Of a DNA stretch of 64,000 bases, positions 1-7,720 are shown one piece after another; position 1 is the first letter of the stretch; each line of letters begins with the position of its first letter. The stretch is taken from contig NZ_CP043430.1 of assembly GCF_008271365.1 (NCBI RefSeq), positions 1,302,001 to 1,366,000 of the forward strand, written 5' to 3'. The notes beneath the pieces are model-generated. The model was not told the DNA's origin. It saw only the letters and a program-made list of their open reading frames with translations, and made no database searches. The stretch is from Microbacterium sp. 1S1. Lineage in GTDB: Bacteria; Actinomycetota; Actinomycetes; Actinomycetales; Microbacteriaceae. The translations under genes and the position numbers were made by a program.

Positions 1-1099
1 ACTGACGCAGCATCTTCTCGGGCGTCTCGACCTCCCCCTTCGCAGCGACCACGAGACCCTGCGAGGCGAGGTCGTCGACCTGGGTGTTGAACCAGTCGTT
101 GAACTCCATGGCGGCCTCGGGGTTCTCGCAGCCCTTCATGACCGAGACGCCGGACCCGCCGTCGGGGCCGCTCATCGCCCCGGCGCCGAAGTCGGGAAGC
201 TGGGCGACTCGCCACTGTCCCTCGGCGGGCGTACCGTCGAGCGAGTCGAGGAGGAAGCCGGCCTCCCACGCCGCGCCGACGTGGCCGATGAGGCTGCCGT
301 TGTTCAGCGCCGCCGTGAAGCCCTCGCCCCACCGCTCTGTCGCGAGCGTCTGCTTGCCGTCGAGCAGGCCCTGCCAGAAGGCGGCGACCCGCTCGGAGCC
401 CGCTCCCTCGGCGTCCACCTTCCACTCCTCGCCCTCGGTGGAGAACCAGGTGTCGCCGGCGGCCGCAGCCTGTCCGGAGAGCCAGTTCTGTGCCTCGTCC
501 GGCGTGAACGCCGTGACGAACTTGCCGGCAGCGGCGGCGGTGGCCGAGGCGGCGGTCAGGTCGTCGAGCGTCGCCGGGGCGTCGATGCCGAGCGCCTCGA
601 ACTCCGCTGCGTTGTAGAAGTAGACCAGGGGTCCGGTGTCCTGGGGAAGACCCACGATGGCGTCGCCGACCCGCATACCGCTGAACGCTCCGGCCGAGTA
701 GTGATCCTCGTACTTCTCGGCCTCGGCGGCGACGTCCTCCAGCAGCCCCTTCACGTAGAGCTGCGGCACCTCGGAGTATCCGGTCTGCGCGAGGCACGGA
801 CCGTTCCCGGCCTTGATGTCGGTCTCGAGCTTGAGGATCATGTCGCTGGCCTTGCCATCGAACTTCGTGGCCTTGACCTGGATGTCGGGGTGCTCCTCGT
901 TCCAGCGGTCGACGATCTCGGCGACTGTCGTCATGCCCTCCCCGTCGGGGAGGCGGTGCATGTACTCGATGGTGACCGGCTCTCCGCCGGCGTCGCCGCC
1001 TCCGGAGGCCGCCGGGGCGCAGGCCGCGAGTCCGAATGCCGACACCGCGCCGAGGGCGACGACCGCGGCGACGCGGGGGGTGCGTGAGGTGGGTGCCAT
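1..1099 (-). CDS. Extracellular sugar-binding lipoprotein of an ABC transporter (5' part, runs off left edge)
   Basis: 366 codons of a family 1 solute-binding protein are visible; the C-terminus lies outside the window. The N-terminus has a Sec signal with a lipobox GLAAC, so Cys27 is the probable lipidated residue and the protein would sit on the outer face of the membrane, delivering a sugar to ABC permeases. The ATG at 1097-1099 is preceded by AGGAG on the minus strand. Motifs such as VEIVDRWNEEHPDIQVK-like start of the mature domain, a LPQDTG segment and a C-terminal FNDW segment fit MalE-type proteins. The rest of its transport operon should lie to the left. A LacI-type operator candidate sits about 97 bp upstream (1196-1209). 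The substrate cannot be told from sequence. This is a second, separate sugar importer from the one at 8.5 kb. Confidence 0.88.
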   Translation of the reverse strand, partial: MAPTSRTPRVAAVVALGAVSAFGLAACAPAASGGGDAGGEPVTIEYMHRLPDGEGMTTVAEIVDRWNEEHPDIQVKATKFDGKASDMILKLETDIKAGNGPCLAQTGYSEVPQLYVKGLLEDVAAEAEKYEDHYSAGAFSGMRVGDAIVGLPQDTGPLVYFYNAAEFEALGIDAPATLDDLTAASATAAAAGKFVTAFTPDEAQNWLSGQAAAAGDTWFSTEGEEWKVDAEGAGSERVAAFWQGLLDGKQTLATERWGEGFTAALNNGSLIGHVGAAWEAGFLLDSLDGTPAEGQWRVAQLPDFGAGAMSGPDGGSGVSVMKGCENPEAAMEFNDWFNTQVDDLASQGLVVAAKGEVETPEKMLRQ

Positions 1100-1195
1100 G
1101 CTGTTCTCCTCTTTGAGGTCATGTTCCTGCGGATCGCCCGAAGCGGGAACGCGGCGAGGGTGCGCCGTCGATCACATGCACATCAAATCAGAAAA

Positions 1196-1209
1196 TGTTT
1201 GCGCTCACA
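1196..1209. promoter_or_regulatory. Candidate LacI-family operator
   Basis: TGTTTGCGCTCACA is an imperfect dyad around a central GCGC (TGT..GCGC..ACA). The shape is that of LacI-family operators, and the right half equals half of the ideal lac operator. It lies upstream of the sugar-binding protein gene on the minus strand. It differs from the operator at 8500, so a different regulator is likely. Confidence 0.5.
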
Positions 1210-1345
1210 AGACGCGGATCGGCGGTATCTCGCCGAGTCTGCGAGACCTTGAGGGAGCGCTGACATCACGGAGGACACGTGCGCCGTGCACCAGACGGCG
1301 ACAGGGCGAGGGCGCGCGGGCCGCGCATCGTCCTCCGGGTACGAC

Positions 1346-1376
1346 GAAACACCCGCACGAGCCGTGCGGGTGTTTC
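1346..1376 (-). terminator. Hairpin terminator after the DUF3073 gene
   Basis: A near-perfect inverted repeat with arms AAACACCCGCACG and CGTGCGGGTGTTT and a 3-nt loop lies 12 bp after the DUF3073 stop codon. There is no long T-run, as is common for actinobacterial terminators. It separates DUF3073 from the downstream sugar-binding protein gene. Confidence 0.7.
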
Positions 1377-1387
1377 GAACCGAGGGG

Positions 1388-1579
1388 CTAGGCCTTCTCT
1401 AGTTCGTCTTCGTCTTCGTCCGCGTACTCATCGGCCCACTTGTCGACGTAGGCGTCTTCGTCGGAGTCGCTCGAGTGCGCGAGCTCGCGCTCCAGCGCCG
1501 AGTAGTTCACCGACGGACTGTACGCCTTGAGTTCGCGGGCGATCTTTGTGTGCTTCGCCTTCTGACGGCCACGGCCCAT
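1388..1579 (-). CDS. DUF3073 family protein
   Basis: 63-residue acidic protein beginning MGRGRQKAKHTKIARELK, which is the conserved N-terminus of the actinobacterial DUF3073 family. The C-terminal half is strongly acidic (Asp/Glu-rich with KWADEYADEDED). Function is unknown. A longer reading frame to 1630 exists, but the ATG at 1577-1579 is chosen because the conserved MGRGRQKAKH motif starts there and a purine-rich GAGGGGG ribosome site precedes it. The gene is divergent from the universal stress protein gene. Confidence 0.88.
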   Translation of the reverse strand: MGRGRQKAKHTKIARELKAYSPSVNYSALERELAHSSDSDEDAYVDKWADEYADEDEDELEKA

Positions 1580-1637
1580 GCCTGAGACCCCCTCACGAGT
1601 TAGCTGCGGGCAGACGGGCGCCCGAGTCATTCACGAC

Positions 1638-1654
1638 ACCGGCTCGAGGCCGGT
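1638..1654. other. Short hairpin in the divergent promoter region
   Basis: ACCGGCTCGAGGCCGGT can form a 6-bp stem. It lies between the divergent DUF3073 and universal stress protein genes. No regulator can be assigned. Confidence 0.35.
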
Positions 1655-1727
1655 AAGAGTAGCATTCAGGATAGCACGCGGGGAACAGGCCCTGGCCCCG
1701 GCCAGGCTGGCGAAGGGAGCGATCTCC

Positions 1728-2270
1728 ATGACCGACAACACCTCCACTCCGTCCGATGAGGCCACGCAGAACGCCGCTCTGCAGAAGGCCGTCATCGTCG
1801 GCATGCAGGTCGATCAGGATCCGCACGTCCTCGACGAGGCGGTCCGGTTCGCCCGGCTGCTGAATACGCCGCTCGTCGTCGCACACGTCGACGTCACCCG
1901 GTTCGTGACGTACGAGGATCCGGACGGCTACGTGCACTCCGCCCCCATCGACATCAACTTCGACGCCGGCGCGGCCGAGTTCGAGGCCGTCGAAGCCGCC
2001 GCCGCCACGATCCTCGCGGGCAAGGGTGTCACGTGGACCGCGCGTCAGCTCGTCGGCGACCCCGCTCTGGCCATCAAGCAGCTCGCGAACAAGCTGGACG
2101 CGCAGCTCATCGTCGTCGGCACCAGGAAGCGCGGCATCGGCGAGTCGATCCGGGAGTTCTTCACCGGCTCCGTCGCCGCGCGCCTGGCCCATCGCCAGCA
2201 CCGCTCCGTGCTCGTCGTGCCGCTCGGGGAGTCCGTGCCGGACGAGCAGAAGGAGATCTGGCCGGAGTGA
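1728..2270 (+). CDS. Universal stress protein, UspA family
   Basis: 180-residue single-domain Usp protein. It has the typical Rossmann-like alpha/beta core starting KAVIVGMQVDQDPHVLDEAV and a C-terminal nucleotide-binding segment GTRKRGIGESIREFF followed by TGSVA, corresponding to the ATP-binding G-2x-G-9x-G-S/T signature of ATP-binding Usp proteins. It is probably a cytoplasmic stress or dormancy protein. The ATG at 1728 is preceded by AAGGGAG. A longer upstream frame exists but lacks family similarity. The gene stands alone, convergent with the PadR gene, with a strong hairpin terminator just after it. Confidence 0.9.
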   Translation: MTDNTSTPSDEATQNAALQKAVIVGMQVDQDPHVLDEAVRFARLLNTPLVVAHVDVTRFVTYEDPDGYVHSAPIDINFDAGAAEFEAVEAAAATILAGKGVTWTARQLVGDPALAIKQLANKLDAQLIVVGTRKRGIGESIREFFTGSVAARLAHRQHRSVLVVPLGESVPDEQKEIWPE

Positions 2271-2282
2271 TCCGGACGCGAT

Positions 2283-2314
2283 GAGGCCCCGCCGATGGAT
2301 GTCGGCGGGGCCTC
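2283..2314. terminator. Bidirectional terminator between the universal stress protein and PadR genes
   Basis: A perfect 13-bp stem (arms GAGGCCCCGCCGA and TCGGCGGGGCCTC) with a 6-nt loop lies between the two convergent stop codons, so it can serve both genes. Confidence 0.8.
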
Positions 2315-2332
2315 GTGCGCCGCTGTCGGAGG

Positions 2333-2959
2333 CTAGGACTCCGGCCGGCTCAGCGCGATCGTGACGGTGCGGGCGGCGTGGTCCAGCGCGTCTTCGAGCT
2401 CGGAGACCACTGCGGCGGGCAGTACTCCGCCTTTCGCGACGTGGGTGCGCAGATCCGTCCGGATCCGTGCACGGAAGGCGTTCACCACGGCGTCGGCGCG
2501 ATGCAGCTCCTCCCGGCTGGTCAGCCGCGCGTCCTCGCCCGCCGTGCGGGGCTTGTTCTTCGCCGCCGACCGGTCGTCCTTGGTCGCGGTCGCCAGGTCG
2601 GCGCGCAGGCTCTTCATCGCCTCCTGCACGCTCTGACGCACCTCGTTCGCGATCAGGCGGACGGTGTCGGTGATGCCCGCCTCGATGTGGGCGAGGTCGC
2701 CCTCGCGGGAGGCGAGTTCGGCCCGTCCGGCCTCGGTGATCGCGTAGATCGTGGTGCGTCCGTCGACCGTTTTCGTCACCAGCCCCTCCTCCTCGAGCTT
2801 CGCCAGCCGCGGGTAGATCGTGCCGGCGCTCGGGGTGTAGGTGCCGCCGGTGCGGTCCGTCAGCGACTGGATGATCCCGTAGCCGTGCTGCGGAGACTCC
2901 GCGAGCAGCGACAGCAGGTACAGGCGCAGATCGCCGTGGGAGAAGACCGCGGGGCTCAT
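2333..2959 (-). CDS. PadR family transcriptional regulator
   Basis: 208 residues. The N-terminal winged helix of PadR regulators is clear (LRLYLLSLLAESPQHGYGII at about 11-30, then TYTPSAGTIYPRLAKLEEEG and the wing TVDGRTTIYAITEAGR). The C-terminal helical part probably dimerises. The start ATG overlaps the stop of the upstream DUF4097 gene by four bases (ATGA), so the two are translationally coupled. PadR proteins usually repress their own operon; palindromic CACGATATATCGTG sites upstream of DUF4097 are the likely operator. The inducer is unknown. Confidence 0.9.
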   Translation of the reverse strand: MSPAVFSHGDLRLYLLSLLAESPQHGYGIIQSLTDRTGGTYTPSAGTIYPRLAKLEEEGLVTKTVDGRTTIYAITEAGRAELASREGDLAHIEAGITDTVRLIANEVRQSVQEAMKSLRADLATATKDDRSAAKNKPRTAGEDARLTSREELHRADAVVNAFRARIRTDLRTHVAKGGVLPAAVVSELEDALDHAARTVTIALSRPES

Positions 2960-3795
2960 GCTTCCCACTCCGGGTCGTTCTCGATCGTCTGCGGCACGCG
3001 ACGGAGGACCGTCACCCCTCCGGAGACGGAGTTGGCGCGGAGGTCGACGAAGCGACCCGCGAGCTCGCCGGTCGTGCCGTTGTAGGTGCTCGGCCCGGAG
3101 GAGCTGCGCTCGACGCCGTCGATGAGGAGGCGGCCGCTGAGCGATCGGATGACGTAGTTCGCCGCGAGGGACTCGTCGAGCCGGACGGTGGTGCCGCCGG
3201 AGACCGAGTTCACGGTGATCGTGTTGACGTCGCCGGCCGCGTCCACCAGCGTCGAGCCGGAGACGATGTCGACCGTGGCCTTGCGGATCGCGCCGGTGAC
3301 GGCCACATCGCCCGAAACGCTGTTGGCGTTGATCGAGCCGGTGAGGTTGCGCACCTGCACGTCGCCGGAGACCGAGTTCACGCTGAGGTCGCCGATGAGG
3401 GTGTCGACGATGATGTCGCCGGACACGGTGTTGAGTCGGGTGTCGTTGCGGATGCCGGACACCAGCGCACCGGCGCTGACGACTCCGAGGGTCAGGGCGA
3501 TGGAGCGCGGGACCGCCACGCTCACCTCGGCGCGCGGGCCGCCGGAACCGAAGTTCCGGAACACCTCGAGGAAGTTGTCCCAGCCCAGCTGGGGGTGGTC
3601 GATCTCGACCTCGCCGTCGCGGGACTCGATGCGGAGGTCCTTGGTGGTGACGCCGTGCACTTCGATTCGGATGCCGGGTTCGTCGTGCGCGATCACGTCC
3701 ACCTGCCCGCCGACGAGGCCCACCTTGAGCCGGGTCGCGGAGGCGATGTCGATGACGCGTTCCTCGCCGGGGGCGATGAGCCACTTCTCGGTCAT
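2956..3795 (-). CDS. DUF4097 family beta-helix-like adhesin-type protein
   Basis: 279 residues without signal peptide or membrane segment. The central and C-terminal parts carry recurring SVSG(D/G)V motifs (NTVSGDIIVDT, VNSVSGDVQVR, ANSVSGDVAVT, VNSVSGGTTVR, RANSVSGGVTV) spaced about 19-45 residues, as in the DUF4097 repeat, predicted to form a right-handed beta-helix. The first ~40 residues (EKWLIAPGEERVIDIA) match the usual start of the actinobacterial members. The ATG at 3793-3795 has AGGAG upstream. The gene is cotranscribed with padR; such pairs are common but the function is unproven, with cell-envelope stress sensing a possibility only. Confidence 0.85.
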   Translation of the reverse strand: MTEKWLIAPGEERVIDIASATRLKVGLVGGQVDVIAHDEPGIRIEVHGVTTKDLRIESRDGEVEIDHPQLGWDNFLEVFRNFGSGGPRAEVSVAVPRSIALTLGVVSAGALVSGIRNDTRLNTVSGDIIVDTLIGDLSVNSVSGDVQVRNLTGSINANSVSGDVAVTGAIRKATVDIVSGSTLVDAAGDVNTITVNSVSGGTTVRLDESLAANYVIRSLSGRLLIDGVERSSSGPSTYNGTTGELAGRFVDLRANSVSGGVTVLRRVPQTIENDPEWEA

Positions 3796-3821
3796 GTCTG
3801 CTTCTCCTGTGTCGAGGGATT

Positions 3822-3864
3822 CACGATATATCGTGTTGCCGTCACGATAACACGATATATCTCG
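3822..3864. promoter_or_regulatory. Probable PadR operator region (two CACGATATATC sites)
   Basis: 3822-3835 is a perfect 14-bp palindrome CACGATATATCGTG. 3851-3864 repeats it with one arm degenerate (CACGATATATCTCG), 29 bp away centre to centre, with a further half site TCACGATA at 3842. The AT-rich cores overlap the expected promoter of the DUF4097-padR operon, fitting autorepression by PadR (inference). Confidence 0.7.
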
Positions 3865-3892
3865 ATCGCACCACCCCCTCTTGCGATCGCGC

Positions 3893-3923
3893 TTGACCTT
3901 GACGTAACGGCAACTTCTACGGT
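3893..3923 (+). promoter_or_regulatory. MerR-type promoter with 19-bp spacer
   Basis: -35 TTGACC (3893-3898) and -10 TACGGT (3918-3923) are separated by exactly 19 bp, the long spacer characteristic of promoters activated by MerR-family regulators. The spacer holds the dyad TTGACGTAACGGCAA (3899-3913). It lies just upstream of the tipA-like gene, implying autoactivation. Confidence 0.75.
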
Positions 3924-3949
3924 GGAAGTCGACGAGCTGAGGAGGACGC

Positions 3950-4780
3950 ATGGAGGACCGGGACTGGTCGATCCAGGAGATCGCGAGACTCGCGGGGACC
4001 ACCAGCCGGACGCTGCGGCACTACGACGACATCGGGCTGCTGCCGCCGTCCCGCATCGCGAGCAACGGCTACCGGCACTATGACGCCGCGGCGCTCGTGC
4101 GGTTGCAGCGGATCCTCCTGCTGCGGGAGCTCGGGCTCGGGCTGCCGCAGATCCGCGACGTGCTGGGCCCGTCCGCGGGCTCAGGGACTCGCCCCGCGGG
4201 CTCCGGGAGCAGGAACGCGGAGGCATCGGCTCTCGAGACCCATCTCACGCTGCTGCGTGAGGAGCAGACCAGGCTGGCGCGGCAGATCGCGTCGGTCGAG
4301 AAGACCATCACGGCATTGAGAGGAGGTGAGAACCTCATGGCAGAGAACATGTTCGACGGCTTCGACCACACGCAGTACCAGCAGGAGGTCGAGGAGCGCT
4401 GGGGGAAGCAGGCCTACGCCGACAGCGACCGCTGGTGGCGGGGGATGAGCGACGCCGAGCGCGCCGACTGGCAGCAGCGCGTGTCCGACCTCGGGCGCGA
4501 CTGGATCGCCGCGGCGGAGAGCGGCGTCGACCCCGCGTCCCCCGAGGCCCAGGAGCTCGCGCGACGTCACGTCGCCTGGCTCACGGGCATCCCCGGCACT
4601 CCCGCCGCCGCCCTCCGACAGAGGCCGGATCCCGCGGTCAGGGCGTACGTCATCGGACTCGGAGAGATGTACGTGGCAGACCCCCGCTTCGCCGCGAACT
4701 ACGCGACGTCCTCGGGCGGCACGCACGGCGCGGAGTTCGTCCGCGACGCGCTCCGCATCTACGCGGAAGCCTCCCTCTGA
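3950..4780 (+). CDS. MerR family regulator with C-terminal TipAS antibiotic-recognition domain
   Basis: 276 residues. An N-terminal MerR winged helix-turn-helix (WSIQEIARLAGTTSRTLRHY, 6-25; GYRHYDAAALVRLQRIL, 40-56) is followed by a Gly/Ser-rich insertion (73-93), a coiled-coil dimerisation helix (95-122) and a TipAS-like domain (about 133-276, with YADSDRWW and DPRFAANYATSSGGTHGAEF). In Streptomyces TipA this domain covalently binds thiopeptide antibiotics and the long form activates its own promoter; ligand binding here is inferred from family. AGGAGG precedes the ATG at 3950. An internal, in-frame ATG at 4337 with a perfect Shine-Dalgarno suggests a separately made short form. Confidence 0.9.
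   Translation: MEDRDWSIQEIARLAGTTSRTLRHYDDIGLLPPSRIASNGYRHYDAAALVRLQRILLLRELGLGLPQIRDVLGPSAGSGTRPAGSGSRNAEASALETHLTLLREEQTRLARQIASVEKTITALRGGENLMAENMFDGFDHTQYQQEVEERWGKQAYADSDRWWRGMSDAERADWQQRVSDLGRDWIAAAESGVDPASPEAQELARRHVAWLTGIPGTPAAALRQRPDPAVRAYVIGLGEMYVADPRFAANYATSSGGTHGAEFVRDALRIYAEASL
4321..4780 (+). other. Internal translation start for a TipAS-only short isoform
   Basis: AGGAGGTGAG at 4321-4330 stands 6 nt before an in-frame ATG at 4337 (codon 130). Initiation there would give a 147-residue protein consisting only of the TipAS domain, as known for TipAS of Streptomyces lividans. Confidence 0.7.
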
Positions 4781-4792
4781 TCCGTCGAGCGG

Positions 4793-4863
4793 CCCCTTTG
4801 CGTGCGTCCCACCCCGGTGCGGACGTACTCAAAGGGCCGCTCGCACGCAAGGGGGTGGATCGA
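4793..4863. repeat. Dispersed 71-bp palindromic repeat, copy A
   Basis: This intergenic stretch matches 44118-44189 at roughly three quarters of positions. It has nested inverted repeats: CCCCTTTGCGTGCG pairs with CGCACGCAAGGGG, and CCCTTTGCGTGCGTCC pairs imperfectly with GGACGTACTCAAAGGG. It lies between the tipA-like gene and the small membrane protein gene and may also act as a terminator. Confidence 0.65.
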
Positions 4864-4892
4864 GAAAGGAGGGGAGGGCGTAGGGTCGAGCC

Positions 4893-5291
4893 ATGACGGG
4901 GCGAGGCCGACGAGCGCGACGGACGCGCGAGCCCGACCACCGCCCCGCATCGGGAGTCTTCGCGGCGGCCGCGACGTCCTACGCGGCGAACTGCGCCCTG
5001 GGCGCCGCGGTGGCGGCGCGCCTCATCGACACGCGTCGATTCCGCTGGGTCCACCACGCGCTCTACATCCTGACCTGCGTGACGACCGGATTCGCCGTCG
5101 TCGCGGGTCTCGCCACCGGCACTCCGCGTGGCCGCCGCGCCGCCCTGGCCCTCCTCCCCGCCGCCGTGCCGCTCGCCGTGATCCCCTCGGCCGGGACGCA
5201 CACGCGCCGGCACCCCCTCGTCGCTCTCACGGCGGCTCCCTTCGTCCTCGCGGGCCTCGTGGTCTCGCGCCGCCCCTCCGACCGGAAGTGA
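4893..5291 (+). CDS. Small membrane protein, unknown function
   Basis: 132 residues with an Arg-rich N-terminus followed by about four hydrophobic segments ([72 protein letters not shown]), so an integral membrane protein is likely. I do not recognise the family. A TAGGGT hexamer (4881-4886) exactly 6 nt before the ATG suggests a leaderless transcript. It ends 4 bp before the nitroreductase gene, so the two are probably cotranscribed. Confidence 0.65.
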   Translation: MTGRGRRARRTREPDHRPASGVFAAAATSYAANCALGAAVAARLIDTRRFRWVHHALYILTCVTTGFAVVAGLATGTPRGRRAALALLPAAVPLAVIPSAGTHTRRHPLVALTAAPFVLAGLVVSRRPSDRK

Positions 5292-5295
5292 CTGC

Positions 5296-6102
5296 ATGGA
5301 ACTCCTCGACGCCATCCGCCGCCGCAAGACCACGAACGGGGCGTTCCTTCCTGACCCGGTCTCCGAGGAGCATCAGCGCATCCTCCTCGAAGCGGCCGGT
5401 CGCGCGCCGTCGCAGCTCAACAGCCAGCCGTGGCGCTTCGTCGTGATCGAGAACCGCGACACGATCGACGAGATCGCGCGCATCTCCGGCGAGAGCATGA
5501 CCGAGGCGATGTCGAACGGGACGTTCTTCGAGCGGTACAAGCCGTACTTCCGGTTCAGTCAGGAGGAGATGGAGGAGAAGCGCAGCGGCATGCTGTTCGA
5601 CAAGCTCCCCGCGGCACTGCGTCCCTTCACATCGCAGGTGTTCACGAAGCGTGGGCAGACGCTCATGAACACGTTCGGCGTGCCGAAGACGCTGGGCTCG
5701 GAGAACCGGAAGCTGGTCGCCGGATCGCCCCTGCTGCTCGGCGTCATGCTCGACCGCAGCGAGTACCGACCGGGGCAGCTGTCGTCGTTCTACTCCGTCT
5801 TCAGCATGGGCGCGGCGATGGAGAACGTCTGGCTCACCACGGTCGAGCTGGGCATGGGCATCCAGTTCATCTCCTTCCCGATGGAGGTGCCGGGACGCTG
5901 GGACGAGATCGTGCGGCTCCTGCGGGTGCCGGACGACCTGGAGCTCATGGCCGTCTACCGGCTCGGCTACCTGCCGCCCGAGCAGCGCCGTCCCGCGATC
6001 GACTGGTCCAGCAGTCAGCGCAAGCTCGTGTCGCAGTACGTGTTCCGCGAGGACTGTGACACCCCGCAGCGAGGCTGGGACGCGCCGCCCACACGGTCCT
6101 GA
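5296..6102 (+). CDS. Nitroreductase family protein (FMN)
   Basis: 268 residues. The N-terminus [21 protein letters not shown] and [18 protein letters not shown] (about 34-51) are the FMN-binding start of the nitroreductase fold, and the C-terminal half has [19 protein letters not shown] and a [13 protein letters not shown] segment close to family ends. An insertion of about 60 residues follows the first helices, longer than minimal members. It probably uses FMN and NAD(P)H to reduce nitro or quinone compounds; the physiological substrate is unknown. It starts 4 bp after the upstream membrane protein gene and is convergent with the Rieske oxidoreductase gene. Confidence 0.87.
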   Translation: MELLDAIRRRKTTNGAFLPDPVSEEHQRILLEAAGRAPSQLNSQPWRFVVIENRDTIDEIARISGESMTEAMSNGTFFERYKPYFRFSQEEMEEKRSGMLFDKLPAALRPFTSQVFTKRGQTLMNTFGVPKTLGSENRKLVAGSPLLLGVMLDRSEYRPGQLSSFYSVFSMGAAMENVWLTTVELGMGIQFISFPMEVPGRWDEIVRLLRVPDDLELMAVYRLGYLPPEQRRPAIDWSSSQRKLVSQYVFREDCDTPQRGWDAPPTRS

Positions 6103-6103
6103 G

Positions 6104-7633
6104 TCAGGCGCCCCCGGCCTTCCGCGGCAGCTCCTCGAGGTCGTTCAGCGCCGGTCCCTCGATGCGGGTGCCGTCCGCGGCGAACCGTGAGGCGTGCAGC
6201 GGACAGTCCCACGTGCACTCGGCGTCGTTCCAGTCGAGCACGCCGCCCAGATGCGTGCACACCGCGCTGACCGCCCGCGTCACGCCGTCGACCGTGGAGA
6301 TCGCGACCGGGCGACCGCCGCGGTTCGCCACCACGCCCTCACCCTCCGCGGGCTGTGGCACCGGCACGGGCGTGGTCTCCGCCTCGACCCAGCCCTTCGT
6401 GGCGGCGGCGGCAACCTTCGCGCCCTCGACCGCGCCGCGCGCGAGGTCGGCGGGGACGGTCAGGCGGGTGCCGAGGCGCAGCATCCAGGAGGGACGCTCG
6501 CTGCGCTTCGTCCCGATGATCTCCTCCGTGAGGCGAAGTGCGGCAGCGGGCGCGTTCGACAGCCCCCACTTCGCATAGCCGGTGGCGATCCGGATGCGGC
6601 CCAGGCCGCGCGGCAGCGCGCCGACGAAGGGGATGAGGTTGTGCGACTGGTAGTCCTGTGCAGACCAGCGGTGGGTCTCCTCCGCGTCCGGGAAGTGCAG
6701 CCGGGTCCACGCCACGAGATCCTCGATCGCGGCCGTCTCGCCGTCGGAGCGCCCGACCGGATGGCCGTTGCCGCCGACGATGAGCTGCGCCGTGCCTGCG
6801 GGGCCGTCGGCGGGGGATATCGGTCGGATCGACCGGGTCGGGCTGTCGGCGGAGATGAAGGTTCCCTCGGGCACGCCGCCGGAGACCCGGAAGGAGACGC
6901 AGTACGACCGCATCCCGGCGACCTTGGAGAAGTACAGACCGCGGTCGAGGATGGGGGTCCCCGTCGCGAGGACGATGTGCTCGGCGAACATCGGGCCCGC
7001 CGTCGTCTCCACCCGCGGCTCCGGCAGGGCGTGCGCCCCGGTCACGCGGACGCCGGTGTGCAGCGTGCCGCCACCGGCGACGAACTCCTTCGCGAGTGCG
7101 TCGGCGGCGGCGACCGGATCGATCGTCACCTGCGAATCCAGGGCAACCGCTCCCGCGACGGGGAACGGCGTCGAGAGCTCCCCCGCGGTGAGCAGGCGGG
7201 TCGGCAGTCCGGCCTCCCGCGCGGCCGCGTGCTGGGCGCGGACGGCTTCGAGCCCGTCCGGACCCTGCGCGTAGGTGTGGTCCGTGCGCTCGGTGTAGCT
7301 CAGGCCCGCGCTGTCGGCGAAACCGGTGAGCCACTCCATGCCGGCGCGGTTGGCGTCGACGTACGCCTGGACGAGAGCGGCCGGATGGTGCGTGCGGATG
7401 GTGGCGAGCTGCTGCCCCTGCAGAAGGGAGAGCTTGCCGGTGTTGCCACCCGTCGACAGCTCCGCCACGTCGCCCGCGTCGACGACCACGACGTCCAGCC
7501 CGGCGCGGGTCAGCAGCACGGCCGTGGAGAGTCCGGTGAGGCCGGCCCCCACGATGAGAACCTCGTGCCGGGTGCCCGGATCGAAGGGAGTGCCGTGGGG
7601 TGCGTCCTGGTCGACCTTCCAGAGTGGCTTCAT
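6104..7633 (-). CDS. FAD-dependent oxidoreductase with C-terminal Rieske [2Fe-2S] domain
   Basis: 509 residues from the chosen ATG. A DAO-type dinucleotide fold has GAGLTG at 29-34 with VVVVDAGDV following, and the substrate/FAD-binding domain spans to about 385. The last 70 residues form a Rieske domain with C459-x-H461 (CTHLGG) and C477-x2-H480 (CPLHASRF), so all four cluster ligands are present. Such DadA-Rieske fusions are cytoplasmic or membrane-peripheral oxidoreductases of unknown substrate. An in-frame ATG at 7699 would add 22 residues without family similarity, and the downstream start MKPLWKVDQ is preferred. Convergent with the nitroreductase, divergent from crcB. Confidence 0.85.
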   Translation of the reverse strand: MKPLWKVDQDAPHGTPFDPGTRHEVLIVGAGLTGLSTAVLLTRAGLDVVVVDAGDVAELSTGGNTGKLSLLQGQQLATIRTHHPAALVQAYVDANRAGMEWLTGFADSAGLSYTERTDHTYAQGPDGLEAVRAQHAAAREAGLPTRLLTAGELSTPFPVAGAVALDSQVTIDPVAAADALAKEFVAGGGTLHTGVRVTGAHALPEPRVETTAGPMFAEHIVLATGTPILDRGLYFSKVAGMRSYCVSFRVSGGVPEGTFISADSPTRSIRPISPADGPAGTAQLIVGGNGHPVGRSDGETAAIEDLVAWTRLHFPDAEETHRWSAQDYQSHNLIPFVGALPRGLGRIRIATGYAKWGLSNAPAAALRLTEEIIGTKRSERPSWMLRLGTRLTVPADLARGAVEGAKVAAAATKGWVEAETTPVPVPQPAEGEGVVANRGGRPVAISTVDGVTRAVSAVCTHLGGVLDWNDAECTWDCPLHASRFAADGTRIEGPALNDLEELPRKAGGA

Positions 7634-7707
7634 GCCGACAGTCAACGCCTCTCCGCGGGGCGGCCCCAACACCTTGACATCCGACGGCTGCGCTGGCATG
7701 CGGCGAC

Positions 7708-7713
7708 TACAGT
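7708..7713 (+). promoter_or_regulatory. -10 hexamer of a leaderless crcB transcript
   Basis: TACAGT ends 7 nt before the GTG start at 7721 and no ribosome-binding site lies between, which fits leaderless initiation. I see no fluoride riboswitch. Confidence 0.5.
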
Positions 7714-7720
7714 GGCCAGC

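Noticed and set aside
84..1391. Plus-strand open frames over the first 1.4 kb
   Set aside because: They are shadows of the minus-strand sugar-binding protein gene, which has a lipobox and ribosome site.
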